Part shown: one piece after another, positions 10,111 through 19,399 of the stretch
How the letters are laid out: each line of letters begins with the position of its first letter
Position numbering within the stretch: the first letter of the stretch is position 1
Assembly (NCBI GenBank): GCA_035999765.1
Contig: CP108521.1
Span: 8,432,001 to 8,496,000, forward strand
Reading direction: 5' to 3'
Length of the DNA: 64,000 nt
Source: Streptomyces sp. NBC_01231
Lineage (GTDB): Bacteria > Actinomycetota > Actinomycetes > Streptomycetales > Streptomycetaceae
The notes under the pieces: generated by a model
Told to the model about the DNA's origin: nothing
Databases searched by the model: none
The model's input: the letters and a program-made list of their open reading frames with translations, nothing else
Translations under genes and position numbers: made by a program

Positions 10111-12648
10111 ATGAGCCGCCCTGCCCTCCCTGATGACACCGACCTCCGTGACCGCGTCCGCGGCCTGGACCTGGACTCCAAGATCCGCCTGCTGACCGGC
10201 GCCGACCTGTGGAGACTCCCGGCCGAGCCCCGGCTCGGGCTGTCCGCGGTGACGATGTCCGACGGCCCGCAGGGGGTACGGGGGACCGGCGACGACCCAG
10301 CCGAGACCGGCCTGCTGGCCCCCGCGCCGAGTGCGCTGGCGGCGGCCTGGGACACCGGCCTCGCCGAGCGCCTGGGGAAGCTGTTCGCCACGGAGGCCCG
10401 CCGCAAGGGCGTCGACGTGGTGCTGGCGCCGGTGGTCAACCTCCAGCGCACCCCGGTCGCCGGGCGCCACTTCGAGTACTTCTCCGAGGACCCGCTGCTC
10501 ACCGGCATCCTGGCCGCCGCCGTCGTGCGCGGCCTGCAGAGCCGGGGTGTGGCCGCGTGCCTGAAGCACTTCGTGGCCAACGACTCCGAGACCGACCGCA
10601 CCCGGTACCGCGCCAGGCTGGACGAGCGGACGCTGCGGGAGGTCTACCTGGCCCCCTTCGAGCAGGTCCTCGCCGAAGCCGAGCCGTGGACCGTAATGGC
10701 CGCGTACTCGGGTGTGGATGACGGGACCGATTCGTCGCCGATGACCGAGAACGCGCGGCTGCTGCGCGAGGTGCTGAAGGGCGAGTTTGCTTTCTCCGGG
10801 CCCGTGGTCAGCGACTGGGCCGCGACCCGGTCCACCGTGGCCTCGGCGGTCGGTGGTCTGGATCTGGTGATGCCCGGCCCGGGCGGTCCGTGGGGTGACG
10901 CTCTCGCGGCGGCCGTGCGCGCGGGCGAGGTGGACGAGCAACTCGTCGACGACAAGGTGCTGCGGCTGCTGCGCCTGGCCCGGCACGTCGGCCGGCTCGA
11001 CGAGCCGGGGCCGGCCCCCGTACCGGCACAGCCCGCTGAGGAGGAGTTCCGGCTGCTGCGCGAAGTCGCCGCCCGGGGCACCGTGCTGCTCCGCAACCAG
11101 GAAGACCTGCTGCCCCTGACGCCCGATGGCATCCGCAGCGTCGCGCTGATCGGCCCCAACTCCGTGGCGCCGTATCTCCAGGGCGGCGGCAGCGCCTACG
11201 TCCCGGCGGTACGCACCGTGTCGTTCGAGGAAGGGCTGCGCGCCGTGCTCCCCGAGGACATCCGACTGACCGTGCACCGGGGCGGCGACGCACGCCTGCG
11301 CCTGCCGTACGCCTCCGCCGCGCTGCTCACCGATCCCGACACCGGCGAGACGGGCGTGCGCGCCGACCACCTGGACGCCGGCGGCAACCGGATCGGCGGT
11401 GAGGTTCACGCCACCGGGGACTGGACCACGTACGACGACTTCGACGCGCAGACCCACCGGGTGCTGCTGCGCACGGTGCTGACCCTCACCGAACCAGGGA
11501 CGCACCGTCTGGAGTTCGGCTGCCCAGGGCGCTTCAGCGTGACCGTGGACGGCGAGGAGATCCTGGCCGGAGACGACGGCCGAGGTGTGGAACTGGTGCT
11601 GGAGTCCAGCCACAACCACCCGCCCCTGCGGGGGATCGACGTCGAGGTGGGACCGGAAGGGCGCAGGCTCGCGCTCGCCCTGGACCTCACCGTCGTGGAC
11701 GCCGGCGGCTACGGCCGCTTCGTCACCGCCCAGCTCCGGCACGCTCCGCCCGGGCCGACGCCGTACGAGGAGATCGCCGAGGCCGCCGCCGCGGCGCAGG
11801 CGGCCGATGTGGCCGTGGTCGTGGTGGGCACCAACGAGGAGGTCGAGTCCGAGGGCTGGGACCGCACCGGCCTCGACCTGCTCGGCCACCAGAACGACCT
11901 GGTCCGCAAGGTGATAGCCGCCAACCCGCGCACCATCGTGGTCGTCAACGCCGGCGCGCCGGTGCTACTGCCCTGGGCCGACGAGGCACCCGCCCTGCTG
12001 TGGGCGTGGCTGCCTGGCCAGGAGGCCGGGCACGCCCTGGCCGACGTCCTGCTGGGCCGGATCGAACCGTCCGGCCGGCTGCCGTGGACGCTGCCCGCCA
12101 GGGCCGAGGACGTCCCCGTCCCCGACGCCGTGCCCCGCGACGGCATCGTGGACTACAGCGAGGGCGTCCACGTCGGCCACCGGGCCTGGGACAAGCGCGG
12201 TCTCCTCCCGGCCTTCCCCTTCGGCCACGGGCTCGGCTGGACCCGGTGGACGTACGAGTCCGTGACCCTCTCCCCAACTCCCGTCTCCGCCGCTGTGCCC
12301 AGCCCCGCGGGCGGCGGAGACGGGCTCAAGCTGGCCGTTGAGGTGACCAATACCGGCCCCCGGGCCGGCCGTGAGGTCGTCCAGGTCTACCTGGAGCCGC
12401 CGCACGGCGGCACCGACCGGCCGGTGCGCCTACTCGCCGGCTTCGCCACCGTGCAGGCGGCACCCGGCGCCCGCGTCACAGCCGAGGTACGCGTGCCCGC
12501 ACGCGCCTTCCAGATCTGGGACAGCGAGGCTCGCACCTGGCTTACGCCGTCCGGCCGCTACCGCCTCCACGTCGGGCGCTCCAGCCGTGATGCGCGTCTC
12601 GCCGCCGAGGTGACCGTCGACGAGGGGCGCCTGCACCCCGCAGGCTGA
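10111..12648 (+). CDS. GH3 beta-glucosidase with PA14-like insert
   Basis: Protein of 845 residues without a signal peptide, so intracellular. The start at 10111 has AAGGA 6 bases upstream. The GH3 (alpha/beta)8 barrel carries SDGPQGVRG near the N-terminus, KHFVANDSE (K152, H153) and the catalytic nucleophile in VSDWAATRS (D235). The alpha/beta sandwich domain with LIGPNS follows, interrupted at about residues 385-510 by a PA14-like lobe. The C-terminal fibronectin-III-like domain ends the protein. This domain order is typical of GH3 beta-glucosidases that cleave oligosaccharides after import. It is the first gene of an operon with an ABC importer and a secreted GH30, so the likely substrate is a beta-glucan oligomer taken up by that importer. 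The precise linkage is unknown. Confidence 0.92.
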   Translation: MSRPALPDDTDLRDRVRGLDLDSKIRLLTGADLWRLPAEPRLGLSAVTMSDGPQGVRGTGDDPAETGLLAPAPSALAAAWDTGLAERLGKLFATEARRKGVDVVLAPVVNLQRTPVAGRHFEYFSEDPLLTGILAAAVVRGLQSRGVAACLKHFVANDSETDRTRYRARLDERTLREVYLAPFEQVLAEAEPWTVMAAYSGVDDGTDSSPMTENARLLREVLKGEFAFSGPVVSDWAATRSTVASAVGGLDLVMPGPGGPWGDALAAAVRAGEVDEQLVDDKVLRLLRLARHVGRLDEPGPAPVPAQPAEEEFRLLREVAARGTVLLRNQEDLLPLTPDGIRSVALIGPNSVAPYLQGGGSAYVPAVRTVSFEEGLRAVLPEDIRLTVHRGGDARLRLPYASAALLTDPDTGETGVRADHLDAGGNRIGGEVHATGDWTTYDDFDAQTHRVLLRTVLTLTEPGTHRLEFGCPGRFSVTVDGEEILAGDDGRGVELVLESSHNHPPLRGIDVEVGPEGRRLALALDLTVVDAGGYGRFVTAQLRHAPPGPTPYEEIAEAAAAAQAADVAVVVVGTNEEVESEGWDRTGLDLLGHQNDLVRKVIAANPRTIVVVNAGAPVLLPWADEAPALLWAWLPGQEAGHALADVLLGRIEPSGRLPWTLPARAEDVPVPDAVPRDGIVDYSEGVHVGHRAWDKRGLLPAFPFGHGLGWTRWTYESVTLSPTPVSAAVPSPAGGGDGLKLAVEVTNTGPRAGREVVQVYLEPPHGGTDRPVRLLAGFATVQAAPGARVTAEVRVPARAFQIWDSEARTWLTPSGRYRLHVGRSSRDARLAAEVTVDEGRLHPAG

Positions 12649-12722
12649 CGCACCGGCTGCCGTCCCTTTTGCCCCACCACCCCCACGCGCCCTGTTCAGC
12701 ACGACCGCAAGGAGCCACAACC

Positions 12723-14015
12723 ATGCACATCACCCGTCCCGCCGCGAGAACCCTCCAGGTCGCCTGCGCCACCGTCGCAGCCGCCCTGCTGGTCACCGGC
12801 TGCGGCCGCAGCGCCGACTCCGCGGCCGACAAGGCCCCGGCGAAGATCAGCAGCGGCAAGGCCAAGGGCAAGCTGGTCATGTGGTCCATGGGCGACCCTG
12901 ACAAGGCTCTGCTGAGCCTGGCCAAGAAGTTCGAGCAGCAGAACCCGGACGTGAAGGTCCAGATCACCGCGGTGCCGTGGGACGCCGCGCACGACAAGCT
13001 GACCACCTCGATCGCCGGCGGCAACACCCCGGACATGTCGCTGATCGGCTCCACCTGGATGGCAGAGATGGCCGCCATGAACGGCTTCCAGGCCACCCCG
13101 GCATCGTTCCAGCCGTCGGTGTTCTTCCCCGGGCAGTGGGACACCACCAAGTACAAGAACACCTCCTACAGTGTCCCGTTCATCGCCGACACGTCCGTGA
13201 TCTACTACCGGACCGACATCACCACCAAGGCCGGCATCAAGGGTGCCCCTGCGGACGACTGGACCGGCTACCTGAAAGACCTGAAGGCCATTCAGGCCAC
13301 CGCGGGCAAGCAGAACCCCAAGTTGCGCCATGCCACCCATTTGCTGACCGGCTTCAATTCATGGTTGTTCTGGCTGCCGATGGTGTGGCAGCAGGGCGGT
13401 GACATCTACGACGCCAACACGAAGAAGTTCACCTTCGACTCGCCCGCCGTCGCCAAGGCCCTTCAGTACTACAGCGGCATCTTCAAGGACGGCCTGTCGC
13501 CGAACGACAAGAGCGACCAAGGCCAGAACTTCCAGAGCGGGCTGATCGCCACCGTGCAGCAGGGCGCCAGCACTGGCGGCAACCTGCACCTGAACACCCC
13601 CCAGCTGGACAGCAAGTGGCAGACCATGCCGCTGCCGAAGGGCACACAGTCCGCCGGCCTGGCCGGCGGCAGTGACCTGGCAGTCTTCAAGGGTGCCAAA
13701 AATGCTGATGCGGCCTGGAAGTTCGTCCAGTTCCTCACCGACCCGAAGAACCTGGCCGCGTACGGGGATGCCACCGGCAACCTGCCCGCGGCCGTCCAGT
13801 CCTGGTCGCAGGGGAAGCTGAACCAGAACCCGAAGATGGCGGCCTTCGAGACCCAGCTGAAGGTCACCAAGGCCCCGCCGGCCATCACCACCTGGCAGCA
13901 GGTCGCCGACACCATCGACTCCGAGCTGGAGAAGCTCGCCTACGGCAAGGCCACCGTCGCCCAGGCGCAGCAGACCCTGCAGTCCAAGGCCACCAGCATC
14001 GGCACCGGCCGCTGA
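12723..14015 (+). CDS. ABC sugar-binding lipoprotein
   Basis: Family 1 extracellular solute-binding protein of 430 residues. The ATG at 12723 follows AAGGAG at 12709-12714. The signal peptide ends in the lipobox LLVTGC, with Cys27 as the lipidation site, so the mature protein is anchored outside the membrane. Aromatic-rich stretches (WFWLPMVWQQ-like and FNSWLFW) fit oligosaccharide binding. It lies 74 bases after the GH3 gene and 29 before the first permease. No ATPase is encoded in the operon, which is normal for Streptomyces sugar importers energised by the shared MsiK ATPase. It probably delivers the oligosaccharides released by the GH30 enzyme. Confidence 0.92.
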   Translation: MHITRPAARTLQVACATVAAALLVTGCGRSADSAADKAPAKISSGKAKGKLVMWSMGDPDKALLSLAKKFEQQNPDVKVQITAVPWDAAHDKLTTSIAGGNTPDMSLIGSTWMAEMAAMNGFQATPASFQPSVFFPGQWDTTKYKNTSYSVPFIADTSVIYYRTDITTKAGIKGAPADDWTGYLKDLKAIQATAGKQNPKLRHATHLLTGFNSWLFWLPMVWQQGGDIYDANTKKFTFDSPAVAKALQYYSGIFKDGLSPNDKSDQGQNFQSGLIATVQQGASTGGNLHLNTPQLDSKWQTMPLPKGTQSAGLAGGSDLAVFKGAKNADAAWKFVQFLTDPKNLAAYGDATGNLPAAVQSWSQGKLNQNPKMAAFETQLKVTKAPPAITTWQQVADTIDSELEKLAYGKATVAQAQQTLQSKATSIGTGR

Positions 14016-14044
14016 AGCCGTCGCCCGCATCCTCGTACGGACGG

Positions 14045-15034
14045 ATGACAACCATGCCCACGAGCACCCTTCCGGGGCAGGGCGGCACCCGAGACGAGAG
14101 CGCCTCCGTCGGCCACCAGCCGGCGGCAGGCCGCCCGCGCCTCTCGCTTGGCCGCAGCGCACAGGGCCGTCAGGCCCGCGCCGCCTGGACTCTCGCCGCC
14201 CCCTTCCTTGCCCTGTTCCTGGCCTTCATGCTGCTGCCGGTCGTCTGGTCGCTGCTGATGAGCCTGACCGACACCCAAAGCGCCGACCTGCGCACTCCGC
14301 TGAACGTGTCGTTCACCGGCTTCGACAACTACGTGCGGCTCTTCCAGGACGAGCAGTTCGTTCACGCCTTGCGTAACACCGCCGTGTTCGTCGTGGTCGG
14401 TCTGCCGCTGACGCTGACCGCCGGGCTCGCCGCGGCGGTCGCCCTCGACCGCGGCATCCGCCGCTTCCGGGCCGTCTTCCGGGTCGGCTTCTACCTCCCG
14501 GTCATCACCAGCATCGTGGCTATCGCCGTGGTCTGGAAGACCCTCCTGGACCCGCGCGCGGGACTGGTGAACACCGTTCTCGCCTGGTTCGGGATCGACG
14601 GCCCGGCCTGGCTGGCCGACACCCGCTTCGCCCTGCCCGTCATGATCTTCATGGCCGTATGGCGCAACCTCGGCACCGTCATGATCATCATGTTGGCCGG
14701 TCTGCAGTCCGTGCCCCAGTCCCTGATGGAGGCGGCCGAACTCGACGGCGCCAGCGCCTGGCAGCGGTTCTGGCGGGTCACCTTCCCGCTCCTGCGCCCC
14801 GCCCTGCTGCTCACAGCCGTGACCACAGGCATCGGCTACCTGCAGTTCTTCGACGAGCCCTTCGTCATGACCCAGGGCGGACCGCTGGACTCCACCCTGT
14901 CCGCCACGATGTACGCCTACAACCAGTTCGGCAACGGCAACTACGACGTGGCGTCCGCCGCCGGCTACGTCGTCTTCGTCCTCATCGTCGCTCTCACTGT
15001 GCTGCAGTTCCGCGTGCTGCGAGACAAGGACTGA
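14045..15034 (+). CDS. ABC sugar permease, MalF/UgpA type
   Basis: Inner-membrane permease of 329 residues (alternative ATG at 14054). A basic cytoplasmic N-terminus is followed by six predicted membrane helices, the first at AAPFLALFLAFMLLPVVWSL. The EAA loop that docks the ATPase is visible as LMEAAELDGASAWQRFWRVT. It pairs with the second permease 6 bases downstream to form the heterodimeric channel for the binding protein upstream. MalF/UgpA-type carbohydrate importers are the closest family; the substrate follows from the operon only. Confidence 0.92.
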   Translation: MTTMPTSTLPGQGGTRDESASVGHQPAAGRPRLSLGRSAQGRQARAAWTLAAPFLALFLAFMLLPVVWSLLMSLTDTQSADLRTPLNVSFTGFDNYVRLFQDEQFVHALRNTAVFVVVGLPLTLTAGLAAAVALDRGIRRFRAVFRVGFYLPVITSIVAIAVVWKTLLDPRAGLVNTVLAWFGIDGPAWLADTRFALPVMIFMAVWRNLGTVMIIMLAGLQSVPQSLMEAAELDGASAWQRFWRVTFPLLRPALLLTAVTTGIGYLQFFDEPFVMTQGGPLDSTLSATMYAYNQFGNGNYDVASAAGYVVFVLIVALTVLQFRVLRDKD

Positions 15035-15040
15035 ACCGCT

Positions 15041-15928
15041 ATGAGCACCCTCTCCCACCCTCGGATGCGACACGCGAACACCGACCGGGGACTGCGCCGC
15101 CGCCGCACACGGCAGACGTGGGGCCACCCGTGGCTGTACCTGCCGCTCACCGGTGTCCTGCTGCTGATGATCGCGCCGTTTTTGTGGATGCTGACCGGGG
15201 CGTTCAAGCCTGAGGCGGACATCCGCCAGGTGCCGCCGGTTCTGATCCCCACCTCGCCCACGCTCGCGAATTTCCGGGAACTGTTCAGCAGCCTGGACTT
15301 CACGAGCATGTTCGCCAACTCCGTGATCGTGGCCCTGTCCGTCACGGCCGGGAACCTGATCTTCTGCTCGATGCTCGGCTACGCCCTGGCCAAGCTGGAG
15401 TTCCGCGGCCGACGGGGTGTGTTCGCCCTGGTCATGGCCACCTTGATGGTGCCGGGCCTGGTCACGTTCGTCCCGCTGTACGTCCTGGTGGCCAACATGG
15501 GGCTGACCGGCTCCCTGCTCGGGCTGATCCTGCCGTTCGTGGTCACGCCGTTCGGGGTGTTCCTGATGCGGCAGTTCATCTCCACCCTGCCCGACGAGCT
15601 CATCGACGCCGCCCGGGTCGACGGCTGCAGCGAGCTGGCCATCTTCTGGAAGGTCATCCTGCCGCTGACCAAACCCGCCCTCGCGACCCTGGGGATCATC
15701 ACCTTCCTGGGCTCCTGGAACAACTTCCTGTGGCCGCTGGTCGTGGCCCAGAACGAGAGCCAGTACACCCTCCCCGTCGGCCTCGCCCTGGCCAGCAGCG
15801 GACAGGACTTCACCCGCTACGGCGTCCTGCTCGCCGGAGCCGTTGTCGTCCTGCTGCCGGTGACGATCGTCTTCCTCCTCTTCCAGCGCCACTTCGTCGC
15901 CGGCATCGCCACCACCGGCCTGAAGTGA
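15041..15928 (+). CDS. ABC sugar permease, MalG/UgpE type
   Basis: Inner-membrane permease of 295 residues with six predicted helices. The EAA motif reads ELIDAARVDGCSELAIFWKV, the ATPase-docking loop of MalG-type subunits. It starts 6 bases after the partner permease, so the two are certainly co-translated. The GH30 gene follows after 107 bases. Together with the lipoprotein these make a CUT1-type oligosaccharide importer that needs an ATPase from elsewhere in the genome. Confidence 0.92.
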   Translation: MSTLSHPRMRHANTDRGLRRRRTRQTWGHPWLYLPLTGVLLLMIAPFLWMLTGAFKPEADIRQVPPVLIPTSPTLANFRELFSSLDFTSMFANSVIVALSVTAGNLIFCSMLGYALAKLEFRGRRGVFALVMATLMVPGLVTFVPLYVLVANMGLTGSLLGLILPFVVTPFGVFLMRQFISTLPDELIDAARVDGCSELAIFWKVILPLTKPALATLGIITFLGSWNNFLWPLVVAQNESQYTLPVGLALASSGQDFTRYGVLLAGAVVVLLPVTIVFLLFQRHFVAGIATTGLK

Positions 15929-16035
15929 TCTCAGCTCCGGCGCCCTTACCCGGCCCCCACGCGCCGGTTTCGCACCGCCCACGTCATGCACGCGAACCGC
16001 CGTGCCTGGCCGTCATGCCCGCAAGGAGCCGCACC

Positions 16036-18288
16036 ATGAGAACCACCACCCGGCAATGGCGCCGGACCGCCCTGGCAGCCGCCACGACCCTGATCGCCAC
16101 GCTCCCCGTCCTTCCGGCGGCCACACCGGCCTCCGCAGGGACCGCCCTCAGCAAGGCGTCGGTCTGGATCACCAACCCGTCCACCAAGACGTACATGTCC
16201 CAGCAGTCGCCAGTGACCTGGAAAACCGGATCCGCACCCTCCGGCTCGACGATCACCGTGGACACCACCCGCACATACCAGCCGATGACGGGCTTCGGGG
16301 CCTCGTTCACCGACTCCTCCGCCTGGCTGGTCGGCACCAAGCTCAACGCCAGTCAGCGCAACGCGCTGATGCGCGATTTGTTCAGCCGCCGCGACGGCAT
16401 CGGCCTGAGCTTCCTGCGCCAGCCGATGGCCGCCACCGACTTCACCGCGAGCGGCAACTACTCCTACGACGACATGCCCGCCGGCCAGGCAGACCCCACC
16501 CTGGCCCACTTCACCATCGACCACGACCAGTCGTACACCATCCCCCTGCTGAAGCAGGCCCAGAAGATCAACCCGCAGCTGGCCCTCATGGCCACCCCGT
16601 GGAGCCCGCCGGGATGGATGAAGACCGGCGACTCGATGAACGGCGGCCGGCTCGAACCGGACGCCTACCAGCCGTACGCCGACTACTTCGCGAAGTTCCT
16701 CAAGGCATACGCGGCAGCCGGCGTCCCGGTGCGCTACGTCACCCCGCAGAACGAGCCGCTGAACAACACATCCAGCTATCCGAGCATGGGCCTGACGGCG
16801 GACGAGGCCAAGACCTTCATCAACGACTACCTGGCCCCAACACTGCGGAAGCAGGGCCTGTCCACCGGGATCCTGGGCTACGACCACAACTGGGACGTCA
16901 CCAGCTATCCCGAGTCCCTGTACACCGACGCGGCGAGCGCCAAGAACACCACCGGCACGGCCTGGCACTGCTACGCCGGCGACGTCTCGGCACAGACCGT
17001 CGTCCACAACGACTACCCGGGCAAGCCCGCCTTCCAGAGCGAGTGCTCCGGCGGCAGCTGGGAGGGCAACGAGCAGGGTGCCTTCGCCGGTGTGATGGAC
17101 AACGTCATCAACGGCCCGCGGAACTGGGCCCAGAGCGTCATCCGCTGGAACCTCGCCCTTGACGGCTCGAGCGGTCCCACCAACAACGGCTGCCAGGGCT
17201 GCCGCCCCGTGGTGACCGTCTCCCCGAAGACGAACGGCACCTGGACCTACACACCGACAGCCGACTACTGGGGGCTCGCGCAGGCCAGCAAATTCGTCCA
17301 GCCCGGCGCCCGCCGGGTCGCCTCCAACACCTTCGGCAAAGGCAACGTCGAGGACGTCGCCTTCACCAACCCCGACGGCTCCACCGCGCTGGTCACCTAC
17401 AACTCCGGCAGCACGGCACGCACCTTCAACGTCGGCTGGGGCGACCGCCACTTCACCTATACCCTGGCCGCGGGAGCAGCTGCGACCTTCACCTGGACCG
17501 GCACCCAGCACGGCAGCACCGACGCGGCCGCCATCGGCTCCGTCGACATCCCCTTCAGAAACCCCGACGGCAGCCAGGCCCTGATTAGCTACGACAGCGG
17601 ACTGCTCGCCCAGCAGCCCCAGGTACGCATCGGCGACCAGTGGCTCGGCTACACCCTGCCCACCGGCGCCTCCCTCACCCCGCCCACCGGCGAGGTGGCC
17701 CTGCCCCGCGACGGCTGGCAGGCATCGGCCTCCGCGAGCAGTTCGGACGACCCGCCGTCCAAGGCCATCGACAGCGACGCGACCACCCGGTGGAGCCTGG
17801 GACACGGCATGCAACCGGGCGACTGGTTCCAAGTCGACCTCGGCTCGACCCAGACCTTCGACCAACTCGTCCTGGACACGAGCGCCTCGTCCGGCGACTT
17901 CGTCCGCCAGTACGAGGTGTACGCCTCCGACGACGGCACCAGCTGGGGCAAGCCGATCGCTACCGGCCCCGGCAGTACCGTGAGCCGGATCCTGCTGCCC
18001 ACCACCACCGCCCGCTACATCCGCGTGGTCAACAAGGCAAGCTCCGGCAGCTGGTGGTCCATCCACGACGTCTCCGTCTTCGCCTCCGACGGCAAGACCA
18101 CGTCGACCCCGGCCACGAGCGCCGGCCTCCAGCGCAAGAACGCGGCCCTGCCCGACGGCACCAAGCTGCAGGTGACGTACAACTCCGGTAGCGGGGCTGC
18201 CACATTCGACGTCCCGTGGGGCGACACGACGTACAGCTACCGACTGCCCGCAGGCGCAGCCGCGATACTCACCACACGCGCTGCCTGA
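16036..18288 (+). CDS. Secreted GH30 glycosidase with F5/8C carbohydrate-binding domain
   Basis: Protein of 750 residues. The start at 16036 follows AAGGAG at 16023-16028. A Sec signal peptide ends near ATPASAG. The GH30 barrel shows the acid/base in TPQNEPLN (E240) and the nucleophile in FQSECSGG (E336), plus WSPPGWMK typical of the family. A beta-sandwich follows, then a discoidin/F5-8 type C (CBM32-like) domain at about residues 555-690. Repeated strands of the type NPDGSxALxTYNSG flank that domain three times. GH30 covers glucosylceramidase, endo-beta-1,6-glucanase and beta-1,6-galactanase activities; I cannot separate them by eye. Outside the cell it would release oligosaccharides for the importer encoded upstream. 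A decayed GH30 relative lies at 19400-20305. Confidence 0.9.
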   Translation: MRTTTRQWRRTALAAATTLIATLPVLPAATPASAGTALSKASVWITNPSTKTYMSQQSPVTWKTGSAPSGSTITVDTTRTYQPMTGFGASFTDSSAWLVGTKLNASQRNALMRDLFSRRDGIGLSFLRQPMAATDFTASGNYSYDDMPAGQADPTLAHFTIDHDQSYTIPLLKQAQKINPQLALMATPWSPPGWMKTGDSMNGGRLEPDAYQPYADYFAKFLKAYAAAGVPVRYVTPQNEPLNNTSSYPSMGLTADEAKTFINDYLAPTLRKQGLSTGILGYDHNWDVTSYPESLYTDAASAKNTTGTAWHCYAGDVSAQTVVHNDYPGKPAFQSECSGGSWEGNEQGAFAGVMDNVINGPRNWAQSVIRWNLALDGSSGPTNNGCQGCRPVVTVSPKTNGTWTYTPTADYWGLAQASKFVQPGARRVASNTFGKGNVEDVAFTNPDGSTALVTYNSGSTARTFNVGWGDRHFTYTLAAGAAATFTWTGTQHGSTDAAAIGSVDIPFRNPDGSQALISYDSGLLAQQPQVRIGDQWLGYTLPTGASLTPPTGEVALPRDGWQASASASSSDDPPSKAIDSDATTRWSLGHGMQPGDWFQVDLGSTQTFDQLVLDTSASSGDFVRQYEVYASDDGTSWGKPIATGPGSTVSRILLPTTTARYIRVVNKASSGSWWSIHDVSVFASDGKTTSTPATSAGLQRKNAALPDGTKLQVTYNSGSGAATFDVPWGDTTYSYRLPAGAAAILTTRAA

Positions 18289-18327
18289 ACGCACTCCTGC
18301 CGAAACCGCCAGTATGAGGCCACACAG

Positions 18328-18365
18328 CGAGGGCCCCGCGCAGAGGAAATCTGCGCGGGCCCTCG
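18328..18365 (+). terminator. Hairpin terminator of the GH3-GH30 operon
   Basis: A long inverted repeat, GAGGGCCCCGCGCAGA pairing with TCTGCGCGGGCCCTC around a GGAAA loop with one bulged base, lies 40 bases after the GH30 stop. It lacks a T-run, as is usual in Streptomyces. Confidence 0.8.
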
Positions 18366-18408
18366 CCCTCTTACGCTCTCAAGCCGGCACTGCTACTCGG
18401 AGGAACGC

Positions 18409-19317
18409 GTGGAACGAGCCGGCATCGACGAGACCTTTGTCCGTGATCTTGTTCGTGATCAGCACCCGGACCTGGCGGACCTCGAGATCCGGCCGGTTCC
18501 CTCGGGCTGGGACAACCAACTCTGGCGACTCGGAGACGAACTGGCCGTGCGCCTGCCGATGACCGAACGAGCCCCTGCGCTCTTGAGGAAGGAGTTCCGG
18601 TGGCTCCCCGAACTCGCCAAGCGTCTGCCGCTGCCGGTACCGACGCCGCAGCGCCTCAGCGAGCCGACACCACGCTTTCCCAGGCCGTGGGTCATCGCGA
18701 CATGGGTTCCCGGCGAACCGGCGGACGGCGCTGAGATCAGCAACGTTCGACAAGCGGTGGACAGCCTGGCCCATTTCCTGCGCGCCTTGCACCAACCGGC
18801 GCCGGATAACGCCCCCACGAACCCGGGGCGCAGCGTCCCCTTGGCGAAGCTCACGGAGGTCTTCGAGTCGAGGCTCGACGCGGTGGCTGACGCAGTCGAC
18901 GTACGCAGGGTCCGACAGGTGTGGAGCCGGGCCGTCGTCGCGACGAGCTGGACAGGCCCGGCCTTCTGGATCCACGCGGATCTTCACCCTGCCAACGCCC
19001 TGATCTCAGACGGCACGATCTCCGGCATCGTCGACTTCGGTGACCTCTGTGCCGGTGATCCGGCCACTGACCTCGCCGCCGCCTGGAAACTGCTGCCCCA
19101 GGGTGCAGCCGCCGATTTCCTCAGCGCTTACGGCGTGACCATGGAAGCGACAGTTCACCGCGCCCAAGGCTGGGCGGTGTTGTCAGCGCTTGACCTCACC
19201 TCCATCGGTCAAGCGTGGGAGCGAGGTCTCCCAGGCGGACAGCCGACCTGGGGCCGCGCCGGCCGCCGCATTCTTGAGCGCGTCTTCGCCTTCACAAAGC
19301 GCGTAGACGTTGCGTGA
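18409..19317 (+). CDS. Aminoglycoside/macrolide phosphotransferase-like kinase (APH family)
   Basis: Protein of 302 residues from GTG 18409, with GGAGGA directly upstream. It has the APH/protein-kinase-like fold: PSGWDNQLWRLGDELAVRLP at the nucleotide-binding lobe, the catalytic loop HADLHPANALISDG (Brenner motif, H-x-D-x-x-x-x-N) and the metal site IVDFGDLCAGDP. Family members phosphorylate aminoglycosides, macrolides or small metabolites; the substrate is not evident. It stands alone after the operon terminator. Its presence together with the lincosamide transferase-like and TmrB-like genes gives the element a resistance-type cargo. A housekeeping choline- or fructosamine-kinase-like role is the alternative. 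Confidence 0.85.
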   Translation: MERAGIDETFVRDLVRDQHPDLADLEIRPVPSGWDNQLWRLGDELAVRLPMTERAPALLRKEFRWLPELAKRLPLPVPTPQRLSEPTPRFPRPWVIATWVPGEPADGAEISNVRQAVDSLAHFLRALHQPAPDNAPTNPGRSVPLAKLTEVFESRLDAVADAVDVRRVRQVWSRAVVATSWTGPAFWIHADLHPANALISDGTISGIVDFGDLCAGDPATDLAAAWKLLPQGAAADFLSAYGVTMEATVHRAQGWAVLSALDLTSIGQAWERGLPGGQPTWGRAGRRILERVFAFTKRVDVA

Positions 19318-19399
19318 GTCGGCGGGAGCGGATGGGCCGGATGCCCCGACGGGGCCCGGTGCTGGACACCGGGCCCTACCGCGACCTGCGCAACCGTGA

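Noticed and set aside
10018..11889. 623-codon minus-strand ORF opposite the GH3 gene
   Set aside because: The plus strand encodes a clear GH3 enzyme with catalytic motifs; the antisense frame is open only because of high G/C at third positions.
15946..18294. 782-codon minus-strand ORF opposite the GH30 gene
   Set aside because: Gly/Val/Arg-rich shadow frame without domains; the plus-strand GH30 is unambiguous.
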